Source: Clonostachys chloroleuca
Lineage: Eukaryota; Ascomycota; Sordariomycetes; Hypocreales; Bionectriaceae
DNA: 64,000 nt
NCBI GenBank assembly: GCA_037952775.1
Contig: JBANAY010000003.1
Coordinates: 30,504,001-30,568,000, forward strand
Direction of reading: 5' to 3'
Below the pieces are notes generated by a model. That model searched no databases and was not told the DNA's origin. It saw nothing but the letters and a program-made list of their open reading frames with translations. The translations under genes were made by a program, and so were the position numbers. Each line of letters begins with the position of its first letter. Positions within the stretch are counted from its first letter, which is position 1. Of this stretch, positions 44,484-55,222 are shown piece by piece.

Positions 44484-45373
44484 ACTGGCCGACGTTGAAC
44501 AAAAGCCCAAACAAGTAGACGATACGATGGGCAGAAGTTTGAGCCGATAGGCATAATAACAGCTGGTTCAATCGTGGGGTGAGGACAGAAAAACGCCAGC
44601 ACTTGGCAGGTTCTTTTGCATGCATGAACTCACCCGAGCACGCATTGCATGGCAAACTTGGCGGGACTTGGTGAATGTCACTTTCCTACCCGCTTGTACT
44701 TTGGGGATTGGTAAGAAAGCGCGGCAGATGACGATATGAGTTGTCATTCATGTATGCATGAGGCAACCCGCAATGTGAAATAAGAGAAAACATGCAGCAA
44801 ATGATACGCTGACGGTATCACACCCAGGTAGCATTGCAGCAGAAATTCTTTTAGGTAAGATATTCATAACGGCTCCCAATTCGGCCCTTCCGTTTGTTCT
44901 GAAGGAGATGCCAATGAATCATATATCCTACTTAGGGAGATCTTGTACAGTACAACCCTCATAGCAACCCCCTTTTCGTAATGTGACAGGGTGCAAGGCC
45001 TCTGCGCAATGCCACATGTATATACAAATTAGTCTCAATAGGCGACTAGGAGAGATATAGTAGGTGTAAAATGTATTCCTAAGCTTACTGTCGCCTCTTC
45101 CGCACGTCCTTGTCTACGGGCCGCCACCACTACCGACATGATGTGGTAGTATCCAGCGAATGCAGAGTACCTTCAATCCTACCTTACCCCAGCAGCCAAG
45201 GCAAGTCTCCACGCACCCTCAAGCATCCATTGATGGCTATATCCTAGTGTATACGAACAGTTACGGTCCGGACCATCTTGAAAATCTTGCAGAACAAACC
45301 CTTAGTCCAACATCGGGATGTCTCCTAATGCCGACAACTTGCATTAGAGTCTAGAAGTGAAAGCAGTCCCAAC
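44484..45373. other. Intergenic, 0.9 kb
   Basis: Between two minus-strand genes, containing the promoter of the rhodopsin-domain gene and the 3' flank of the UbiA gene. No gene seen. Confidence 0.45.
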
Positions 45374-46731
45374 TCACATGACTCCTTGGGTGGGAAGGTA
45401 GGGATCCGCATAGATGCGTTGGATACTACACACACGTCTGTTGTGCCCAAGATCATACATTTTCCCGTCGATCGATGCAGTCAGACGGTGTATTGGTGCT
45501 CCCGCCACCCAATCAGCCGTCCAGGCAGCCATCCACATGTGCTGACATGCCGTACGAGAGGGGGGCAGCATGTACACCATTGCCGTCCACAGACACCACA
45601 ACCTCCAGGTGAGCTTGTCTACCTGAAGGCCGGAGCACCGGAGGCAGCGTACAGCCACGAGTGTACCCAGCGCCGCCTGAGGTGCTCCTACAACCAGGCC
45701 CGTCCTCCAGAAGCAGGCACTGGCCACTGGCCATACGAGCATCGGCACTGCGACGCTCCAACGGGCCGGCCGATCACCCATGACAATGGGCGCCGAGCGG
45801 CGGCCTCTCGCGCGGTCGCCCTCGACGTCCTGCAGGTCCTGCACATGCATAGTCGTGAAGATTATGGCGCTGACCACTGTGTTCCGCGGATTTTAGTATG
45901 TTGATCAACAAATGAGAGTATGCAAATAATGGATTGGAAGCTTTCTTACTGCCTGCCCATATCACGCATTCAGTGGACAGCCCCCGAACAAACCCGAATC
46001 ACGCACGGCGGCTGTTCCCAGGGCAACCTTGACAGAGCCCGTGTTGTATACACCGAAGGCGGCAGCGATGATGGCGTTCCGGACGACGTAACCCTCGTCG
46101 CCTCCGCGGAGGTCGTTGTACATCCACGTCAACGCCATGATCACAAGACTCTCGACGCCAACACCGAGCAAGAAGTGATTAAGCGCGACTACGAGAGGAA
46201 TCAGGCACAACACTATGATACTATGAGTTAGTTGCATATTTCTATCTGTTGGAACACAGAAAGGTTCGAGAATGGCTCACTGCAGGTGCGGATCTGGTCG
46301 GCTGTCACAAGCCCGCGCGGAACTGGCCGCCAGGGCTTATTGAGCGCATCCTCGGCAGCCGACTCGGGCAGCCGCTGGTTGGCTAGGTCGAAGATGAACA
46401 GGTTGGACCAGTTGAACAGGATCACATGGCCGAGGCGCGCCATCACTCGTAGAAGGGTTATCATCAGGGGCTCTGCTCCGTGAACAGCACTGGCGGCTTC
46501 TACCGCCATCCACGGCGACGCGAGGGCACCGCAGATGCCAAAGACGGTGTTGGGCCCGACAAAGGTCGGTGCGTTGGACTCTGTCAACAGCCAGAACAAA
46601 CGAAATAGGCTTAAGGTGCGGTTGGGGATGTTCTCCCAGCCTTCTGGTTGCCTTCCAGCCTCGGAGGCCGGCATTCCGCAAGTCTTCACTTTTGGGGCAC
46701 CGGAAACGCTCTTGTTCGTTTCGTCATTCAT
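45374..46731 (-). CDS. UbiA-superfamily membrane prenyltransferase / terpene-cyclase-like (frameshift)
   Basis: Exons 46731-46281, 46212-45950 and 45876-45374 encode about 405 residues of an intramembrane UbiA-fold enzyme. The first acidic region is FIFDLANQRLPESAAEDALN then KPWRPVPRG, the pattern of fungal UbiA-type proteins related to the fumagillin sesquiterpene cyclase Fma-TC. The second is QDLQDVEGDRARGRRSAPI, the classic D-x-x-D-x-x-x-D motif that binds diphosphate through magnesium. Helices such as LCLIPLVVALNHFLLGVGV and SAIIFTTMH fit the fold. The enzyme would either move a prenyl group to an acceptor or cyclise a prenyl diphosphate. Oddity: in exon 2 the frame GLFGG must shift by one base in a run of five C on the plus strand (near 45980-45985) to continue LSTECVIWA into exon 3. 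The start could also be the Met at 46809. Confidence 0.75.
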
Positions 46732-46809
46732 TTTGGTCTTGATACGTAGCACACTAGGATTCCCTTCCACCAAGCCATAATTTAGATGGAAAGATATATA
46801 CATATTCAT

Positions 46810-47780
46810 TCTATCTCATTGAGTCTGACTATCTCGCTGGCTATGCCGAGGCCGGCTATGCTTTAAGGTAACTACGTCATCTGCTCATACCTACGTATCA
46901 TCCTATGGCCGTAGGATTGGACCCCAGTGCACTCTTGGTTCTTTGTTGGACATGTCAATGAATGTAACCCGTAGAACGATTCCAAATTGACTTCAAAGAT
47001 TGAAAAGGGTGGTGAAATGGCAAGGCGATGCATTCTGCGCAAACCGCCATCTGGCTAGAAATGCCTGGGCCGGGGACAAGGTCCGGTAATCTTCGTTGCG
47101 GATGCCTATCGAATCATGGGCACATATGCGTGTTAAATCACACACCAAAGTCCACAGAGAGCGTCCGGCCAAGGTCACATCGCGTATCACCATGGTCGTA
47201 GCATAAGAATACGTCTGGTGAATGTCACAGCGCGATGGGGCAAGGTAGAGCGGCCGTTGTAGCTGACAAGAGCACTGTCGATACGCGATGTGACCCTGGA
47301 CGGACGCTCTCTGCAGACGTTGTGTGATCTGTGCTCAAAAGTCCATTAAAATATGAGGTCAGACAAGAGTACCTTTTCATAGAGGGAAATATGGGACAAG
47401 GTAATTGCACCATGGCGGAAAGGGCGGCGAGATATCTCCATTGAGGAAAATGTATCATGGTGAAGAGACGACGCCCTTGAAGCTCGTTTGGACGTGCTCA
47501 TGTGGCCTTTGTAAGCGCAATTCAGTAGCCACAATTCGTCTCATTGAGAAAAAAAAAACACATGCATGTAGTAGAAGATTCAAGTACAAGGTAGATGAGT
47601 GTATCGTATTAGGAGAAGAATTTTCATGTATCACATCTATGATTTAGATACCATGGCACAACCCAAAACACTCAATGCTCGTTATGAGCTTCAAAAAGGA
47701 TGAAAATAAGAAGTAAAGCCATCTTCACATGACGAATAATGCGCACAGATCGCAGAAGTATACTGTAGATGAACGTTGCC
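46810..47780. other. Intergenic, about 1 kb
   Basis: Upstream of the UbiA gene and downstream of the flavin oxidase gene, both on the minus strand. No recognisable gene; contains scattered CGG/CCG triplets. Confidence 0.45.
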
Positions 47781-49538
47781 TCACTTTTTGCACAGTCTTC
47801 CGTCGAGACGCTGTTCCCAGGACTCACTCCCCACCGCCGTCACGGCGTAGAAGATGCTGTCGGGATCGTATTTTAGCTTGATGGACAGCAGCCTCTGGTA
47901 ATGATCTCCGTAGAATGTGTTCTGGAAATCAGGAGCTTGGAAGTCAGCCTCGTTTAGATATACACCTCCGTCGGGCGTGATGGCCTCCAACGCAGGCAGT
48001 AGCTGATGAGTGATGCTGTCTTGCGCCCGTTTGTTAGCCTCCCAGTCGGTATAATTGACGGGCGTACCGATCGCAGCACTGAAAATGGTCTTGCGGAAAT
48101 AGGGGTTGGCGGCAACCTCATCGGGCGACGAGACAGAATGAGCTACGTTGAAAGAGACCCCTGACATGAATGTTTGGGAGGTGATGTCCCGGATAGCTCC
48201 CACGAGGGATGCCGTGCTGGCATCGTCTTCCACGAGGGTGCGAGGGATCAAGCGGCCGCCTGCGTTGAAGTCCGACACATTCCAGACGGTCCCCAAAGAT
48301 CGATAGCTCTCAAGAAAATTGGGATACTCGGCAGAAGAATACTGGTATTGGAGTCCCAGCTGATCCATCTTGTCCAAAGTTGGCTTGAGGAGCGCGTCCA
48401 GTTCTGCCGGGTGCAAGCCAGCAACCATGGCCGGCGAGATCATGAAGCCGAACGGGGCCGCAATCCAAACTACCCAGGCACCGGCATCGACAAGGCTGGG
48501 CAGGGACTGCAGGAAAGTCCCCAGAGCGGAGTAAATATTATCCGTGTTGTCCCCGGTGTTCGGCAGCATCAACGAGGCCGTCGAGAAAAACGTGTCTGGG
48601 AACGCTTTGATGACCATGGAGAGGACGATACCATAGGTGCCGCCGCCGCCGCCCCTGAGAGCCCAGAACAGATCCTTGTTGTGGGTTGGGTCTGCGGTAA
48701 CGATGTCTCCTGCCGCCGTCACGACTTGGAAGGACAAAACTTGGTCGGCAGCAAGGCCAAACTTGGACGACAAGATGCCAATGCCTCCGCCTTGGACGTA
48801 GCCACCAGTGACGCCCACATTGGGGCAGTTCCCAGCGACAACCATCAAACCATGGTCGTGAGCAAACTGGTAAAGCTCACCTCCTTGGATGCCGGCGCCT
48901 ACTTTGAGGGCTATTCCCCGGTAATCTGAGGATGGGTCCTGATATTGGGAGATCAGCTCAATTGATTTCAGATGCTGTGTCCATATTGCGAGTGCATAAG
49001 CTCCCGTTGATTTCCCTAGATAGTCATGGCCACTATTGCGGATGACGAGCCGGATATTGTGGTGTTGGGCGAACTGGAGAGCAGCTTGGATATGCGTCAC
49101 ATCGGTGGCATTGACGGTGTAGGAGACAATATAGCCTGGGGTACAGGGGACGTCGGGGCCCAGGAACGGATTGCAGGTATTGTTGGTGAACGGATACGCC
49201 ATGGGCGACGAAGAAGAAGGCAGGTGAGTTGTCGCGGAGAACCAGTTGCTTCGTAGAGCATCGCAGACACTCTGGTCGTAAACGGACGCGTTGCTTCCGT
49301 CACCGCCAACGAAGGAGAAGTGACACGGCGCAGCCAAGGGGATGGAAGAAACAAGCTTCCCGTCTACCGTCTTGTTGAAGGCGTCCCAATCGTTCTTGGT
49401 CGGCCATGCTGCATCACCGGGAATGGTGCGACAGATCGGCGCACTGTCCTTTGCATAGCGAACGGCGATTCCGGCCGCAAGAATGACGACTGAGAAGATT
49501 GTAGCAATTCGCCGCGTGCCCATTCTGTACTGAAGCAT
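47781..49538 (-). CDS. FAD-linked oxidoreductase, berberine-bridge-enzyme type
   Basis: A single-exon 585-residue protein. An N-terminal hydrophobic segment (IATIFSVVILAAGIAV) acts as signal or membrane anchor. The VAO/PCMH FAD-binding domain includes YTVNATDVTHIQAALQFAQ, then VIRNSGHDYLG with the flavin-linking His near residue 168. AGNCPNVGVTGGYVQGGG supplies a Cys near 235 at the position used for bicovalent flavin linkage in this family. RGGGGGTYGIVLSM and the C-terminal BBE domain with YLNEADF...FYGDHYQRLLSIKLKYDP complete it. Such enzymes oxidise alcohols or amines or drive oxidative ring closure in fungal metabolite pathways. It is transcribed divergently from the second P450 with under 500 bp between starts, so co-expression is likely. 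The frame is intact. Confidence 0.92.
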   Translation of the reverse strand: MLQYRMGTRRIATIFSVVILAAGIAVRYAKDSAPICRTIPGDAAWPTKNDWDAFNKTVDGKLVSSIPLAAPCHFSFVGGDGSNASVYDQSVCDALRSNWFSATTHLPSSSSPMAYPFTNNTCNPFLGPDVPCTPGYIVSYTVNATDVTHIQAALQFAQHHNIRLVIRNSGHDYLGKSTGAYALAIWTQHLKSIELISQYQDPSSDYRGIALKVGAGIQGGELYQFAHDHGLMVVAGNCPNVGVTGGYVQGGGIGILSSKFGLAADQVLSFQVVTAAGDIVTADPTHNKDLFWALRGGGGGTYGIVLSMVIKAFPDTFFSTASLMLPNTGDNTDNIYSALGTFLQSLPSLVDAGAWVVWIAAPFGFMISPAMVAGLHPAELDALLKPTLDKMDQLGLQYQYSSAEYPNFLESYRSLGTVWNVSDFNAGGRLIPRTLVEDDASTASLVGAIRDITSQTFMSGVSFNVAHSVSSPDEVAANPYFRKTIFSAAIGTPVNYTDWEANKRAQDSITHQLLPALEAITPDGGVYLNEADFQAPDFQNTFYGDHYQRLLSIKLKYDPDSIFYAVTAVGSESWEQRLDGRLCKK

Positions 49539-50021
49539 TATTCAACGTAGTAGAAACAGTAACATGTTTCTGCTGAGCAGCGAATCTCTCACAGGGCGGG
49601 GGAATGATGTATATGACTGTCGGAGAGTGCTTACCAACAACAACTCTGCCCGGGAAAATTGCCCCGAGGGCCAAATGCAAGGGGTATTCAGGTGGCTCGT
49701 CAGCAATTATGCCCCTGGAACCTGCGTGATACGCAGGACGGGCCCTCACATCCCTCACAGCTGTGTCCCACACCACGTTGTGCAGCCAACATAATGTAAC
49801 CTTCTACCTCAACCGCGGTCTGGGCCGGTACCTATTGCGTACGCCAAGGTACTTGCTAGTAGTAGGCATAATATTATGTATCGGGTTGGACACTCAGCTG
49901 AAAGGGGACCCCGCTAGTGCGAAGTGGCATGTGATATATAAACACCAAGGCCAATAGACCCACGACTGCAGATTAATACCTGATGTGAGATTTTCCAGGG
50001 CCAGCAGCTAGGTTCTTGATC
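49539..50021. promoter_or_regulatory. Bidirectional promoter between flavin oxidase and P450 2
   Basis: 483 bp between divergent start codons. It holds a CGG-N6-CCG palindromic site at 49816-49827 (CGGTCTGGGCCG), the half-site type bound by Zn2Cys6 dimers, and a TATATAAA box at 49935-49942 about 80 bp before the P450 start. Confidence 0.5.
49816..49827. promoter_or_regulatory. Candidate Zn2Cys6 operator CGG-N6-CCG
   Basis: Everted/inverted CGG half-sites with a six-base spacer, between the oxidase and P450 genes. The regulator encoded at 57468-59695 is a plausible ligand, by inference only. Confidence 0.35.
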
Positions 50022-51755
50022 ATGTTTTCCACGCTGTTACAAAGCGCTGTGTCTTATTTCTGGCTTTTGCCGCTGACCGGCATTGCTTACTTTGGACTAA
50101 GTGCTTTGTTGCCGGGGAAGAAACATGCCAAGTTTCCTTTGGTTGGCGCTTGGGATGCTTTGATCCCAACATTCATCCATAATATCATCTTTACTCTCTC
50201 CGCCGCATCTTTGCTTAAACGAGGCCACGAAAAGGTATTATACCCTACAAGGTCACCCGGAAGACCAGAGGCACCGCAGGGACTGATGTTTACGGGCGTA
50301 GTTCCCAGACTCGACCTTTCAGCTCATCAGCAACAACGAGGCCATTGTCATCCTGCCCCATGCGCTGCTGAAAGAGCTGGCTGGCCTGCCGGTTACAGTA
50401 GCAAGTCCACAACGGGCATTAGAACGAGACTTGCTTGGTCATTACACGGGAGTGAGCCTACTCGTTGAGAGCCAACTGCACCATTCCATAATGCAGAGGA
50501 GGTTGACGCCGCGGATCCCGCTGCTCATCCCGCGGATGGAGAGGACGGTAGCTCAAGCATTCGAGAAGCATTTTCCCAACGATGACGATTGGACTGAGAT
50601 CCAGCCCTCGAAGATTCTCGGCCCCATCTTGGCCAAGGTTGCGGCAGAGGCCCTCGTAGGTCCTGAATTCAGTCATGATCCTACCTGGGTAGATATCTCG
50701 ACTCACTACACGGAAACAGGTGAGCAGGAACCGCACTCCCTTAGTTAGCTACTTCGGTGCTGTACTAATCGTGGGTCTTGTTCCTACATAAAGTCTTTGC
50801 TACCGCCGCAGCGCTGCGCATACTCCCGACCTGGATGCAAGGAGCCGTGGCGCCGCTACTCCCGACGTTGCGCGCCGTGCGCCGTTACTTGGCCCAGGCA
50901 AAGCGGCTCCTGAGTTCCCGCATATCGGACCTCATCAGGCGAAACGACGACTTGGACGATATGAATGACTCCACCGACGAAAACAACATGCTGGCGTGGC
51001 TCGCCGGCCAGGCTAAGGGCAAGGATCGTGACCCAAACGCCATCGCGCAGGCACTGGTGCTGCTGTCGCTCGCCTCGGTACACACGACGCTCCTTCGTGT
51101 CGTCGGCGTGCTGTACGATGTGACAGCCGCCGGCCACGACCTGCGACACGAGCTGTTGGACGAGATATACATGGCCGGCATGGCCGATGGCGGCTGGGGA
51201 CCCGACGCCTACGGCCGGCTGCGCAAGATGGACAGCGTGATGCGCGAGTCGCAGCGGCTCTCGCCTCCCAGTGTCATCGGCATGAAGCGCGTCTTCGTGC
51301 GCGCTCACACCTTCGCCGACGGCACGCATGTTCCCGCCGGCGCCTACGCATGCATGGCCATCCACGCCATCGAGAACGATGAGTCGCACACGCCGGACGC
51401 GGATCGCTTCGACGGCCTGCGCAGTTTCCGCACGTGGGAGGAGGAGCGCGAGAAGCAGATGGCCGGGAAGAGCAAGGCCAGTGCTATCAACAGCAGCAGC
51501 GGCAATCCATTCCTCTTCGAGACACCGACCCCAACGAGCCTGAATTTTGGCTATGGCAGGACGGCGTGTCCCGGCCGCTCCTTCGCCAGCCACGCCATCA
51601 AGATGGTGCTTGTCAAGCTGTTTGGCGACTACGAGTTCCAGTTTCTCCCTGGCAGCGGGCGGCCGCCGAACGTCATGGCCCACGAGTTCATGTTTACGTC
51701 CCCTGAGCAGAAGATCCTGGTAAGACGGAGCAGGAAAGCACTTTGTCCGTTTTAG
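50022..51755 (+). CDS. Cytochrome P450 (candidate cluster P450 2)
   Basis: The first exon has a membrane anchor (YFWLLPLTGIAYFGLSALLP) and ends near LLKRGHEK. A middle exon reads NNEAIVILPHALLKELAGLP, LERDLLGHYTG and DDWTEIQPSKILGPILA. After an intron at 50720-50793 the third exon begins FATAAALRILPTWMQG. It continues with KMDSVMRESQRLSPPS (ExxR) and the heme loop LNFGYGRTACPGRSFA with the axial Cys. The I-helix region is SLASVHTTLLRVVGV, lacking the usual acidic-Thr pair, as in some related fungal metabolite P450s. The join between the first two exons is unclear. An intron of about 90 bp (GTATTA...TTTCAG) is possible, but it would remove a segment YKVTRKT that looks coding. Alternatively there is a one-base frameshift near 50235. 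It pairs divergently with the flavin oxidase. Confidence 0.8.
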
Positions 51756-52729
51756 CGGAACTCCCAAGTACCATCCAGCCGCCACATCTTGAGTTTATGG
51801 ACAGAACTACCCTACCTCTGAGACGCCTTGTTTTCGGGTTTCTGATGCCGCCCGCAATTGTTGGTATGCTCGTAGCAGAGTGATTTGGGACGCCTGCGGC
51901 CTTCGGTCTCTCCTGGATCGGGATTCTCCCGAGGACTCAGATCTAGTCACTTCCGGTTCCATTTCATATTGAGACTCGCTCGTCAAAGGTCTCCAAGAAC
52001 TCATCTTCCGAATGATCAAACCGCCGTAACATTGCTCAGACAGGTACTTCTGGTTTATGATAACACGTCTGGCAAATGCAGAAAGAAAGAAAAGCGCCCT
52101 TTCATTTTCATTTACCCCCTTGCCACGTGTATCCATCAAAAATTTCCTCCTAAATGATCCACTGGATTTCACGTGATGTAAGCTTACGAAACTACAAAAT
52201 GAACATGTGACATCAGCGTGAACAAGGCGACATTTTTTCCATTTGTTTACATCAATTACGTCTATTTGCGAACCAGCCGACACAAAATCAAGCTTACAGC
52301 CAGGAGAATTTCCTCCGTTTTAAATTGATTTGTTGAAGAGCTTCACTTATCTATCAGAAGCCATGTGTTTTGGCGTATGTTGGCAAACTGATATTCAGGG
52401 ATATCGGATGAGCTCACTCATATCTCGCAGATAAAGTCCAGCAAACCGAAGCATGACTTCAACAATCCGCCACCAGGAATGGCGCGTGATAATATGGGGC
52501 GACTGTATATCAAGCCAGAGAATCGCAATAAGAAAGCGTGGAAAAAAGCGAAGAGGGCACGAGAAAAGCCACGATTTGGGTTTTACCTCCCCGGCCGGAC
52601 CGACAAAGGCGGAGCATAAGCGGTATTGAGATACGATGATGGTCACAGTGATTCGTTTTAAATCATATAATCCCACACTATTCTAGATAATTGACTCTGA
52701 TATGCATCCGAATAGTAAACTGAGTGTAT
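51756..52729. other. Intergenic, no gene recognised
   Basis: A minus-strand open stretch (51807-52283) with a Ser/Arg-rich C-terminal part has no recognisable family. The rest appears non-coding. Confidence 0.4.
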
Positions 52730-53290
52730 GAGCCATCGCTGCTGCCAACTACGCTGGCATTCCTGCCCTGGGTCACATCGTCAACGAGGCGCTAGGCTTT
52801 GGCGTCCTTGTCCTAGTCGGGGAGAGCATGTATATTGCAAACTGAGTTATGCGAGCCGCGTCTCGTCACAGGCTTATTCACAACGTCTTCGCCTATATAG
52901 ATAGCAAGGACTATCTACTATGAGTAGGCTTTGTATCTATATTCAGCATTCTCCTCACGTATATAGACTTGTCAAGTGAGTGTAGCAGCATTATGCGCGT
53001 CCTGATTTGAAAGATAGACGTAATTACCAACGCAGATAGTAGAGTGGCAGGGTACACTCAGTTCGTCTCCTTAAACTACCGCATCGTCTGGCATGCTGAT
53101 AGGATGGCAGTCATTCCTTTACCGCAAATCTCTCCGATTGCAGCGAAATGACCTACCCTAGGAGGGATATGAAGTCAAGTGCTGGTTCTGGCCGATCCCT
53201 CCCAATGTACTACTCTTGGTCGCACCGATGCTCCTTGTGCCAGGCATTTATGCAAGCATCAACCCTAGGGTAAGGCTACTAGTTACAGGC
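52730..53290 (+). pseudogene. Decayed membrane-transporter relic, possibly an amino-acid permease
   Basis: Interrupted plus-strand frames read AIAAANYAGIPALGHIVNEA, LGFGVLVLVGESMYIAN, HNVFAYIDSKDYLL, then VGFVSIFSILLTYIDLSS. This order resembles the later helices of fungal amino-acid permeases: AGIPALPHIVNA, a small-sidechain helix, a loop containing FAYxDSKG, then a LFGLLAYL-type helix. Several stop codons interrupt it, no start is visible and neither end is complete. The family call is tentative. Confidence 0.3.
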
Positions 53291-53697
53291 ATTTTTTTGA
53301 GCGAAATGCTAATAAGTGTTTCAGATCGTGCCCTTCAACGTTGAGATAAGGGACCAATTCATGATTGGCATTCTTTTGATTGGTGGTGGTATATGAAGTT
53401 TCTACTCGTGGTGGGCTTCGCGATCTGTCTCAGCTTGGCCTCCAGAAATGACCCCGATCACTGACTGATAATAGATGTGCTGAGTTTCGGAAATACTTCG
53501 CACAACCGAGGTGGAAGAGATTCCCGATATGTCTATAGCTCTGGTAGAACCAGAACCAGTTTCGCCATGGCATATTACTCGAGTATTCGGTCCATAGTCC
53601 ATAGGCAAACCCGGTAATGTTGCTATACTAACATCTCTTACCCGACACAAGATGGTAATATGAATGACACAATTTTATCGAGAAAGAGAGTCTTAAA

Positions 53698-53870
53698 TAA
53701 TTGATAGGCTAGTTACGATAGCTAAATCTAGCCTGAGGGTTATAAAACCAATCCCAATCAACAGATAATCTTAGGTCAGCAGATCAACTACGAAAGCCAG
53801 GCCTGGCTTCAAGCAAATCAATATAGTTAATAGATCAGTTACGACAGCTAGATCTCGCTGCCAGGGAGGA
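53698..53870. repeat. Three degenerate short direct repeats
   Basis: Three loosely similar units near 53705, 53780 and 53835 share GATCARYTACGANAGCYA followed by a CTNGCT-like end. They lie in AT-rich sequence beside the transporter relic and may be remnants of one repeated element. Confidence 0.35.
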
Positions 53871-54017
53871 GGTGTCCCGGTCGAGCTTATAGGGGCTGAA
53901 GCTTCACCTGCTCCTTTTGGCCGGATTGCCGCCAATCAACCTAAGTCTGTCTCCTGATACAAGTATAGTCTCACGATAAGAGTGTTAATTTTCATCGTAT
54001 AGTTTATTAATATAGGT

Positions 54018-54579
54018 TTAGGCTAATAACTCAGGCCTAGCTTCTAATTCTGAAAGCAAGTCTTTGAAGTCTCCATCACCACGACTTGCCCTGTCTTTGA
54101 AGTAGTCAAGATTCTCCCATAGCCAGCCCTTCCCGTTCCAGCCTAAAGTGCGTTAGGATTCTACCTGAGCAAAGCTGAGGTAAGAACCAACTTACCTGTG
54201 GAATGGCCAGTCCCTCTTCCCTTGCCGTGATACCTGGAATGATGAAAACTGCCTGCAGGATCTTCAAGTTACCGGGACCAACATCCGACTCCTCCTTGCC
54301 AACCACATTATCCCAGATAGCCTCCAAATCCTTAGCGAGCTTCGCAAAGCTCTCGGAGGATCTGTTAGAACCACCTCTCACATGCGCAAAGATTCGGTTC
54401 GAGTTGGTCTTGCGCTTTCCACCGTACCAATATTCTTCGTCTTTGATTGGCGAAAAGAGGATATTCACAAAGAGCGACGGAGTGAACGTGGTACAGTGCA
54501 GAGATGTAATTCCATTCGCAAGGGCTTCCCGGTCAGCCGGGGTGAGGGAATAGGAGTGTGAGATCTCGTAGAACGGCAT
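54018..54579 (-). CDS. Tautomerase-like protein (cis-CaaD / oxalocrotonate tautomerase-like)
   Basis: The Met at 54579 is followed by Pro, which would become the N-terminal catalytic Pro of the tautomerase superfamily (MPFYEISHSYSLTPADREAL). LHCTTFTPSLFVNILFSPI, YWYGGKRKTNSNRIFAHVRG and KILQAVFIIPGITAREEGLA follow in the order of fungal members of PF14832. An upstream start at 54606 would bury the Pro and is rejected. The C-terminal part WNGKGWLWENLDYFKDRASR lies in a second exon after an intron ending CACTTTAG near 54147. The GTAAGT donor after AIPQ leaves the phases mismatched by one, so either the donor is a GTTGGT four bases on or there is a one-base error. The substrate is unknown. It could serve the nearby metabolite cluster. 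Confidence 0.65.
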
Positions 54580-55222
54580 ATTGAAAATCAGACCGCATTG
54601 GATCAAATCATAAACCGGGTGGTTGAGCGGAATGCATTGCCTAAATAACCCCTCACCATGTCGCCCATCCTCGGCAAAACTTTACGTCACAAGTGCTCAG
54701 TTCAACGAATCCTACACGACAGGCCGAACTCTGCCCGCTTGTCCGTTCCCCAAAAACCTGGGGAAGAGCTTATCGAGATTTGTCAGCCGTCTGTTTCGAC
54801 GGAGTACTCCGAGCGAGACAAGAAGTGGAGTTAATGGGTGATTACCAATTTCTAGTCCATGCAGCGGATCCGAAGTGATCAACAGCAACCGGAGTACTCC
54901 GAGCAGGGTTGACTCCACGCAAGTAGAAGGGGGCTCCGGTCTGGGTCTGGCTTCAGCATCAAGAATTGACCAGCTAGCAAATGTGTAACATCGGTGATAG
55001 AATTAAGCTCTTTAGGTAAGAGAAGGATCATTTGGCATGTTTAGCTATTCGATCTTGCTCTTACGTTTTGCTACTCTAAGAAAGAACTATATATACTACT
55101 CCGCCTGGTATTTCTAGATGCCAGAATAAGTTCTTCTCTGCAATTATACCTTGCTTTCATCGGTTGCACCGCAACAACAAGCTCATACTTTCAAGCTCCC
55201 TGAACTAAATCATCCTACCATC
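54580..55222. promoter_or_regulatory. Divergent region between tautomerase and aldehyde dehydrogenase
   Basis: 643 bp between opposite start codons; a TATATATA-like stretch lies near 55086. No specific operator recognised. Confidence 0.4.

Noticed and set aside
48174..48929. 251-codon plus-strand frame
   Set aside because: Lies entirely antisense within the flavin oxidase gene and has no recognisable motif.
50856..51785. 309-codon minus-strand frame
   Set aside because: Antisense shadow of the GC-rich third exon of the second P450.
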